From CAUYUA01 sp963575675 (GTDB lineage Bacteria > Pseudomonadota > Alphaproteobacteria > Azospirillales > Azospirillaceae), in the NCBI GenBank assembly GCA_963575675.1, contig CAUYUA010000022.1:5009-69008 (forward strand): DNA of 64,000 bases, written 5' to 3'. Shown in pieces: positions 55,986 through 64,000 of this stretch; the stretch's first letter is position 1, and every line of letters starts with the position of its first letter. The notes beneath the pieces are model-generated. The model was given only the letters and a program-made list of their open reading frames with translations, was not told the origin of the DNA and did no database searches. A program made the position numbers and the translations under genes.

Positions 55986-56315
55986 TTAAACGCCTGTGGT
56001 CACGTCGATCCGATGGCCTTCCGCCAAAGTGACCACCGCTTTCTTGACATCCGAACGGCGACCGAGTTGTCCTCTGAACCGTTTGGTTTTGCCCTTCTGC
56101 ACGATGGTGTTGACGGCTGTCACTTTTACCTTAAACAGAGCCTCGACAGCCACTTTAATCTCAGGTTTGCTTGCCTCTAAGGGCACCCGAAAGATTACCT
56201 GAGAATGATCGGAAACTTGAGTCGATTTTTCGGTAATCACCGGACTCAAGATAAGGTCGTACATCTGCTCCCGAGTGAGCGAGACATCCTTCACGCTTTT
56301 TAACGCACGACTCAT
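55986..56315 (-). CDS. rplW: 50S ribosomal protein L23
   Basis: 109 aa. YDLILSPVITEKSTQVSD and QKGKTKRFRGQLGRRSDVKK are conserved. L23 is the docking site for trigger factor and SRP. The ATG overlaps the rplD stop. The first 17 residues extend past the short E. coli form, and a start at the Met of MYDLILSPV cannot be ruled out. Confidence 0.96.
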   Translation of the reverse strand: MSRALKSVKDVSLTREQMYDLILSPVITEKSTQVSDHSQVIFRVPLEASKPEIKVAVEALFKVKVTAVNTIVQKGKTKRFRGQLGRRSDVKKAVVTLAEGHRIDVTTGV

Positions 56316-56932
56316 TTCAGGCGGGCCTCCAATTGCTCGACCGCATTCCGGGTCAAGATCAACGTATCCCGGCGCAAAATGTCATACACATTCGCCCCTT
56401 GCTCCGGCAGCACATCGATCAACGGCAGATTGCCCGCCGCACGCATGAAGTTTTCGTTCACTTGAGCGCCGTCAATCACCAAAGCCGACTCGATGCAAAA
56501 GCTTTTCAGCTTTTCCGCAAGAGCCTTGGTTTTATGCGATTCGACCTGAACCGAATCGATTACGATCAGTTTGCCTTCGGCTTGCTTGGACGCCAGAGCG
56601 CAGCGCAACGCAGCCTTACGAACTTTCTTATTCAGCGAGTGCTCGTGACTGCGGACCACCGGCCCGAAAATCACAGCGCCACCACGAAACTGCGGAGAAC
56701 GCAACGAGCCCTGACGCGCCCGACCGGTGCCTTTTTGCCGATAGGGCTTCTTCGTCGTGCCGCTAATATCGCCGATTTGCTTTGTCTTATGGCACCCCGA
56801 GCGCCGCTTGGCAAGCTGCCAACGAACCACCCGCGCCAACAAATCATCCCGAACTTCCACGCCGAAGACGGCGTCGTCCAGTTCGATTTCACCGGCCTCT
56901 TGGTTGTCAAGCGTGCGAACGACCGCCTTCAT
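56312..56932 (-). CDS. rplD: 50S ribosomal protein L4
   Basis: 206 aa. KKPYRQKGTGRARQGSLRSP is the tunnel-loop signature, followed by FRGGAVIFGP. In E. coli L4 represses the S10 operon by attenuation; the leader here was not seen to match. The ATG overlaps the rplC stop. Confidence 0.98.
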   Translation of the reverse strand: MKAVVRTLDNQEAGEIELDDAVFGVEVRDDLLARVVRWQLAKRRSGCHKTKQIGDISGTTKKPYRQKGTGRARQGSLRSPQFRGGAVIFGPVVRSHEHSLNKKVRKAALRCALASKQAEGKLIVIDSVQVESHKTKALAEKLKSFCIESALVIDGAQVNENFMRAAGNLPLIDVLPEQGANVYDILRRDTLILTRNAVEQLEARLK

Positions 56933-57639
56933 GACGCTGCTCCTTCTGTCGAAGCCTCAGCCGTCACGCTTCTCACCGCGCCTGGAAACGGCAGACCCGC
57001 AGGAGCAACGCGCTTCACGGCGTCACGAACCAAGACATAGCCGCCTTCACTTCCAGGAACAGCGCCGCGAACCAGAATCAGGCCTCGGCCTTCATCCACC
57101 GACACCACCTTCAGATTTAAGACGGTTACGCGCTCGTCACCGAGATGGCCAGCCATCTTTTTGTTTTTAAAGGTTTTTCCGGGATCTTGACGATTACCCG
57201 TCGAACCATGGCTGCGGTGCGAAATCGACACGCCGTGCGAAGCCCGCAAGCCACCAAAATTCCACCGTTTCATCGCGCCGGCAAAGCCTTTGCCGATCGA
57301 TGTCCCTGTGACGTCTACAAATTGTCCCGAGACAAAATGCGCCACCGACAACTCCGCGCCAACTGGAAGCAACGCCTCCTGAGGCACGCGGAACTCCACC
57401 AAACGCCGCTTCGGCTCCACTTTCGCTTTTGCGAAGTGGCCACGCATTGCTTTGGTAACATTCTTTACTTTGGCGGCGCCGACGCCGAGCTGAACCGCCG
57501 TATAGCCGTCGGTCTCGCTGGTGCGCACGGCCACGACCTGGCAGTTGTCTACTTTCAGCACAGTCACCGGCACATGTTCACCCTCGTCTGTAAAAACGCG
57601 GGTCATGCCGACTTTCTGTGCGATCAAACCGGATCGCAT
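56929..57639 (-). CDS. rplC: 50S ribosomal protein L3
   Basis: 236 aa. MRSGLIAQKVGMTRVFTDEG and SIGKGFAGAMKRWNFGGLRA are diagnostic. NRQDPGKTFKNKKMAGHLGD holds the Gln that PrmB methylates in many bacteria. The C-terminal 20 residues are an Ala/Thr-rich extension. Confidence 0.98.
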   Translation of the reverse strand: MRSGLIAQKVGMTRVFTDEGEHVPVTVLKVDNCQVVAVRTSETDGYTAVQLGVGAAKVKNVTKAMRGHFAKAKVEPKRRLVEFRVPQEALLPVGAELSVAHFVSGQFVDVTGTSIGKGFAGAMKRWNFGGLRASHGVSISHRSHGSTGNRQDPGKTFKNKKMAGHLGDERVTVLNLKVVSVDEGRGLILVRGAVPGSEGGYVLVRDAVKRVAPAGLPFPGAVRSVTAEASTEGAAS

Positions 57640-57669
57640 GGTCCTATACCCCTTACGGCTCGCACGGCC

Positions 57670-57978
57670 TTATAACTTGATTTCGACGTCGACGCCAGCC
57701 GCTAAATCCAGCTTCATCAAAGCATCGACTGTCTGCGGCGTCGGATCGACGATATCGAGCAGACGCTTATGCGTGCGTATCTCGAATTGCTCTCGCGACT
57801 TCTTATCAATATGCGGACTCCGATTGACCGTAAATTTTTCGATCAGGGTCGGCAGCGGGATCGGCCCCCGCACCCGTGCCCCGGTCCGCTTGGCCGTATT
57901 GACGATCTCGCTGGTCGATTGATCGAGCACGCGGTGATCGAACGCCTTGAGGCGGATGCGGATGTTCTGGCTTTCCAT
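57670..57978 (-). CDS. rpsJ: 30S ribosomal protein S10
   Basis: 102 aa. RIRLKAFDHRVLDQSTSEIV and GPIPLPTLIEKFTVNRSPHI are conserved. S10 doubles as NusE in antitermination. First gene of the S10 block; a 291-base gap separates it from tuf, with no gene and only weak hairpins in it. Confidence 0.98.
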   Translation of the reverse strand: MESQNIRIRLKAFDHRVLDQSTSEIVNTAKRTGARVRGPIPLPTLIEKFTVNRSPHIDKKSREQFEIRTHKRLLDIVDPTPQTVDALMKLDLAAGVDVEIKL

Positions 57979-58269
57979 ACGTATAAACCCACTGTTCGCC
58001 CGGCCTTTATCGACCGGAATCCCGTCTCGTCTCTTTTGAACCGAAACAACGCCCTCCCGGCCGCGCCTCGACGAATCGGTCGCACCGGCTCAAGAGCGAT
58101 GTCACGCTTTAGTTTCGCATGCCGCCGGCCACCCGGCCCGCCCGCGTCCGCACCCGTACTGAGTCCGGCATCCTTTTCTTCTCGGCGCGATCCGAGAGCC
58201 TTTCCCCAATTGCCTTTTTTATTCCGGCAACGTGGAAAGACTCCCACGCGATCGATTCAGATGTTTTAT

Positions 58270-59460
58270 TTAGGCAATAATCTTTGCAACCACGCCAGCG
58301 CCAACCGTCCGACCACCCTCGCGAATAGCGAAGCGCAATCCTTCGTCCATAGCAATCGGCGCAATCAACTCAACCGTCATGGTCACGTTGTCTCCAGGCA
58401 TCACCATTTCCGTGCCTTCCGGCAGAATGACTTGGCCCGTGACATCGGTGGTGCGGAAGTAGAACTGCGGACGATAATTCGTGAAGAACGGAGTGTGACG
58501 ACCGCCTTCTTCCTTGGTCAAAATATACGCTTCGGCCATGAACTTAGTGTGCGGAGTGATTGAACCCGGCTTCGCCAACACTTGACCACGCTCGACGTCT
58601 TCACGCTTCGTGCCGCGCAACAAGCAACCCACGTTATCGCCCGCTTCACCCTGATCGAGCAACTTACGGAACATTTCAACGCCGGTCACCGTGGTTTTCA
58701 CGGTCGACTTCAAACCGATGATTTCAACTTCTTCACCGACCTTAACGATACCACGCTCGACGCGGCCCGTCACCACAGTTCCGCGACCCGAGATCGAGAA
58801 CACGTCTTCGATCGGCATCAGGAATGGGCGATCCTTTGGCCGCTCCGGCTGCGGAATATACTTATCGACTTCCCGCATCAAAGCCAAAATCGCCTCGCGC
58901 CCCATCTCCGGGTTGCGGTCTTCCAACGCACACAACGCCGACCCTTTGATGATCGGAATGTCGTCGCCGGGGAACTGATAAGACGTCAGAAGCTCGCGCA
59001 CTTCCAACTCAACCAGCTCCAACAGTTCCGGATCATCGACCATGTCCACTTTATTCATGAACACAACGATTGCAGGAACGCCGACCTGACGCGCCAAGAG
59101 AATATGCTCGCGAGTCTGAGGCATTGGACCGTCGGCGGCGGAAACCACCAAGATCGCGCCATCCATCTGCGCCGCGCCGGTGATCATGTTCTTCACATAA
59201 TCGGCGTGGCCGGGGCAATCCACATGCGCATAGTGGCGATTTGCGGTCTGATATTCGACGTGAGCCGTCGAAATGGTGATGCCGCGCGCTTTTTCTTCCG
59301 GGGCCTTATCAATTTGATCGTAAGCCGTATAGGTCGCGCCGCCGGTTTCCGCCAAAACCTTGGTAATCGCGGCCGTCAAAGAAGTCTTGCCGTGGTCGAC
59401 GTGCCCAATCGTTCCGACGTTGCAATGCGGTTTGTTCCGCTCAAATTTTGCCTTGGCCAT
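58270..59460 (-). CDS. tuf: Elongation factor Tu
   Basis: 396 aa GTPase that brings aminoacyl-tRNA to the ribosome. P-loop GHVDHGKT at 19-26, DCPGHADY switch II and NKVDMVDD (G4) are intact. MAKAKFERNKPHCNVGTIGH is the standard start. Only one tuf copy is in this window; many alphaproteobacteria have a second. Confidence 0.99.
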   Translation of the reverse strand: MAKAKFERNKPHCNVGTIGHVDHGKTSLTAAITKVLAETGGATYTAYDQIDKAPEEKARGITISTAHVEYQTANRHYAHVDCPGHADYVKNMITGAAQMDGAILVVSAADGPMPQTREHILLARQVGVPAIVVFMNKVDMVDDPELLELVELEVRELLTSYQFPGDDIPIIKGSALCALEDRNPEMGREAILALMREVDKYIPQPERPKDRPFLMPIEDVFSISGRGTVVTGRVERGIVKVGEEVEIIGLKSTVKTTVTGVEMFRKLLDQGEAGDNVGCLLRGTKREDVERGQVLAKPGSITPHTKFMAEAYILTKEEGGRHTPFFTNYRPQFYFRTTDVTGQVILPEGTEMVMPGDNVTMTVELIAPIAMDEGLRFAIREGGRTVGAGVVAKIIA

Positions 59461-59503
59461 TGCTCAAATCTCCATCCGTCAATTGTTTTCCAGCCCTATC
59501 GCC

Positions 59504-61579
<2,076 letters not shown>

Positions 61580-61606
61580 GGTTTTATCCGGGACGCCGAA
61601 AGGCTG

Positions 61607-62077
61607 TTACCAGCGATAATGCGAGAAGGCCTTGTTGGCCTCCGCCATGCGATGTGTGTCTTCGCGCTTTTTCACGGCGGAGCCACGCTGATTTGCGGCG
61701 TCGAGCAATTCTGCCGACAGCCGCTCCATCATTGTGTTTTCCGAACGCGAGCGCGCGCTGTTGATCAGCCAACGAATGGCCAACGCCTGAGCGCGATCCG
61801 CACGAACTTCCACTGGAACCTGATAGGTGGCGCCGCCGACTCGCCGCGAGCGCACTTCCAAGTGCGGGCGAACATTCGACAGGGCGTCATGAAACACCTG
61901 GACGGGATCGCTCTTAGCCTTACCTTCGATGCGGGTCAGAGCGCCATAGACGATCCGTTCCGCCACCGATTTCTTGCCGTCGAGCATCAAACAATTCATA
62001 AACTTGGTAATGACTCGATCGCCGTATTTGGCGTCGGTCAGCACTTCGCGCTTTTCTGCGCGGCGACGACGCGACAT
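61607..62077 (-). CDS. rpsG: 30S ribosomal protein S7
   Basis: 156 aa. MSRRRRAEKREVLTDAKYGD and KFMNCLMLDGKKSVAERIVY are typical. S7 nucleates the head of the small subunit and represses the str operon in E. coli. Second gene of the str operon. Confidence 0.98.
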   Translation of the reverse strand: MSRRRRAEKREVLTDAKYGDRVITKFMNCLMLDGKKSVAERIVYGALTRIEGKAKSDPVQVFHDALSNVRPHLEVRSRRVGGATYQVPVEVRADRAQALAIRWLINSARSRSENTMMERLSAELLDAANQRGSAVKKREDTHRMAEANKAFSHYRW

Positions 62078-62151
62078 CGCATCTACTCCTTAACCCCTGG
62101 TGACTCGATCTTCCGTCGGAGGAAGGGCCTATGCGGCCCGCCCTCTTCGGC

Positions 62152-62523
62152 TTACTTCGGCCGCTTGGCGCCGTATTTCGAACGCCGCTGACGACGGTCT
62201 TTGACACCCTGAGTGTCTAGCGAGCCGCGAATAATATGGTAACGCACACCCGGCAAGTCCTTAACGCGCCCGCCTCGGATCATCACCACCGAGTGCTCCT
62301 GAAGGTTATGCCCCTCGCCGGGAATATAACTCGTCACTTCGTAGCCATTGGTCAGGCGCACGCGCGCCACTTTACGCAAGGCCGAGTTAGGCTTCTTCGG
62401 CGTGGTCGTGTAGACGCGCGTACAAACGCCCCGCTTTTGCGGGCACTCCTCCAGCGCCGGTACCTTGTTGCGGGCCGCGAGCGGCGCCCGCGGCTTGCGG
62501 ATCAATTGATTGATCGTCGGCAT
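62152..62523 (-). CDS. rpsL: 30S ribosomal protein S12
   Basis: 123 aa. TPKKPNSALRKVARVRLTNG holds K43, and GGRVKDLPGVRYHIIRG holds K88; both are the wild-type residues, so the common streptomycin-resistance changes are absent. First gene of the str operon, behind a promoter at 62814-62842 and a leader of about 285 bases. rpoB-rpoC, which often lie just upstream, are not present. Confidence 0.98.
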   Translation of the reverse strand: MPTINQLIRKPRAPLAARNKVPALEECPQKRGVCTRVYTTTPKKPNSALRKVARVRLTNGYEVTSYIPGEGHNLQEHSVVMIRGGRVKDLPGVRYHIIRGSLDTQGVKDRRQRRSKYGAKRPK

Positions 62524-62864
62524 CGAAAGCCCTTCTTCCTCACGCGACCTATTTACGTCTTTTGTCTCTGATCCCGAAGCCGATCTTTCGGCTTCTTACG
62601 AGTGCAGCGCTTTTCATTCGTCACCAAACCTCTGTTCATATGCGAACCGATGCAAAAGCCCGCCGACGAAGCGTCAATTCTTCGCCTCGTGCGGGGATGA
62701 GCCTTCAGCGCCGAATGTCGTTTTCACGTCCGGCTATGATCTTTCGTCGCACCGACCAGAACAGGTTTGGGCTCCGTCTGTTGCCGCCAGCCCCCTTATT
62801 CAAGACGGCGCGGATACTAGCTGCACCTTATCGTCCCGTCAAGCACAGTTGTGACAGTTTTTTA
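62524..62864. other. Leader and promoter region of the str operon
   Basis: 341 bases with no gene. It holds the rpsL promoter and a long untranslated leader. The AbrB-family gene ends just upstream on the same strand, and no rho-independent terminator separates the two. Confidence 0.65.
62814..62842 (-). promoter_or_regulatory. Sigma70-type promoter of the str operon
   Basis: On the minus strand TTGACG (62842-62837), a 17-base spacer and TAGTAT (62819-62814). The transcript would start near 62807, about 285 bases before rpsL. Confidence 0.75.
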
Positions 62865-63995
62865 TCATCTTTTCCTCTTTCTGCGCGTTTTCCCCGAGAC
62901 GGCTTTTTCGAAGGGCGGAAAGCCCCCCGAAAAAGCGGCCGCGCGGCTCTGAGAGAACCGCCGCCTCAACGCAAAAAAGGTCGGCGCTCCGACAATGACG
63001 AACACGATTCGCGCCAAATGATGCGCCGTTACAAATGCAGGGTCTTCTCCCAGCGCCCACGCCGCCATCGACATCTCCGCCAATCCCCCGGGCGCCAACG
63101 CCAAAACCAACAAAGGCTCGGAAATCCCGGTCCAACGGCTTAATCCCGCAGCCATCGCCACAACAGCGATCAACATGAGCGCGGTCAACCCTATGGCCGG
63201 CCCCACCGACAGCAACACGGATCGACGCTCAAGCCCCGAAAAGCGGCACCCGATCGCCGCGCCGACTCCCACCTGCGCCATCATCACCAACAACAAAGGC
63301 GGACTATGCGTGGTCAGCTCCAGAGCGTGAACGACGATGGACAGAGCCATCGGCCCCAGCAACGACGACGCCGGAACCTTCAACAGCGTCGCCACAGGCC
63401 CGCCGATCAGACACCCCGCCAGCCACGCTCCATCGAGCGGCGTCAGATCGCCCGTCGTCCACACCGCTTGCCAACTTGGGAAGCCGCGCGCCGCTCCGAG
63501 CCCCACCCCCGCCGCCCCCACCGTGAGCTGCACCCACAGCGGCGTCGCGAACACCACCATCATCAAACGCAGAGCGTGGCTCATCGAGATCAAACGCTCG
63601 TTCCCGCCCATGGCGCCGCCGATTATGGTCATTTCGCTGAGCCCACCCGGCGTCGCGGCGAAGAACGCCGTCACCGAGTCGTAGCCGATCACGCGCCGTA
63701 AGAAGCATCCTCCGAGTCCCGCCGCGACGATCGTATAGACCGCCACGCCGCCCAGAGTTCCGACCCGGTCCTGAAGCGCGGGCGAGAACGAGCCGCCCAA
63801 GGCCACTCCGAGAACCATCATCATGACGCTGCGCGTTGATTTGGGCACGATCAACCGCGCTCCCGCCAGACTACAAGCCGTTGTCGACGTCATGGCCCCC
63901 AGCATCCACGCCAAGGGCCAGTGGAGCCAGGCGAACAAACATCCTCCCAAACCGCCGATGGCCAAAGAGAGGAGAATTCTTCGACAAGGCGTCAT
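62865..63995 (-). CDS. AbrB-family (AbrB_dup) membrane protein
   Basis: 376 aa with about ten hydrophobic segments in two similar halves, each with an ATPGGLSEM or APGGLAEM motif (AFFAATPGGLSEMTIIGGAM; LVLALAPGGLAEMSMAAWAL). The family is often annotated as ammonia monooxygenase-like or transporter; true function is unknown. The ATG at 63995 lies five bases from the window end, so an earlier start outside the window cannot be excluded. It precedes the str operon on the same strand. The C-terminus ends in a basic cytoplasmic tail (GKTRRKRKR). Confidence 0.85.
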   Translation of the reverse strand: MTPCRRILLSLAIGGLGGCLFAWLHWPLAWMLGAMTSTTACSLAGARLIVPKSTRSVMMMVLGVALGGSFSPALQDRVGTLGGVAVYTIVAAGLGGCFLRRVIGYDSVTAFFAATPGGLSEMTIIGGAMGGNERLISMSHALRLMMVVFATPLWVQLTVGAAGVGLGAARGFPSWQAVWTTGDLTPLDGAWLAGCLIGGPVATLLKVPASSLLGPMALSIVVHALELTTHSPPLLLVMMAQVGVGAAIGCRFSGLERRSVLLSVGPAIGLTALMLIAVVAMAAGLSRWTGISEPLLVLALAPGGLAEMSMAAWALGEDPAFVTAHHLARIVFVIVGAPTFFALRRRFSQSRAAAFSGGFPPFEKAVSGKTRRKRKR

Positions 63996-64000
63996 CGCCG

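Overview
The window looks like a chromosomal segment of an alphaproteobacterium, most like the Rhodospirillales and relatives. The reasons are gene order (carB-greA; serS-surE-pcm-LysM/M23 lipoprotein; tsaE-amgK-murU), a complete str-S10-spc-alpha ribosomal array, and the kind of lipoprotein, caspase-like and AMIN-domain genes present. I cannot name a genus. No tRNA, rRNA, CRISPR array, intact insertion sequence or phage gene was seen.

Layout. (1) 1-8.3 kb: greA and carB on the minus strand, then a tightly overlapping plus-strand operon serS-surE-pcm and a degenerate LytM (NlpD-like) lipoprotein. (2) 8.3-12.0 kb: a two-TM sensor protein, a protein that joins the same sensor layout plus HAMP-like region to a 12-TM MFS transporter, and a ClpP-like protease with an acidic N-terminus. 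This is the most unusual locus. (3) 12.2-14.2 kb: arsenic operon arsR-arsC-acr3 with a visible operator. (4) 14.3-19.1 kb: nth, rdgB, an AMIN+Sel1 protein, a MarR regulator, a small unknown gene and a terminated, possibly non-coding transcript. (5) 19.5-22.0 kb: tsaE-amgK-murU (cell-wall recycling). (6) 22.4-30.2 kb: a nitronate-monooxygenase-like enzyme, amidase AmiC, malic enzyme MaeB and a secreted caspase-like protein. (7) 30.7-38.1 kb: an adenylate cyclase-FHA protein, a membrane SpoIIE-type phosphatase, and a transglutaminase-DUF2126 protein. (8) 38.2-42.9 kb, minus strand: a small Cys-rich secreted protein, beta-carbonic anhydrase, DUF4198 protein, His-rich CbiX, a Cys-rich lipoprotein and a DedA protein. 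(9) 43.1-62.5 kb, minus strand: rpsL to rplQ, with fusA, tuf, secY, adk and rpoA inside. (10) 62.9-64.0 kb: an AbrB-family membrane protein.

Scattered through the intergenic spaces of the first 38 kb, and absent from the ribosomal array, is a family of about a dozen palindromic elements. Each carries a head that reads GGTCCAGGGACTGTGTTCCT and a G/C-rich body hairpin. Several sit just after stop codons. They are the main structure in the window that gene annotation does not explain.

Two strong sigma70-like promoters are visible: one for the alpha operon (45887-45914) and one for the str operon (62814-62842). Both give long untranslated leaders. Start codons were refined from ribosome-binding sites and family N-termini, so several genes are shorter than the longest open frame.
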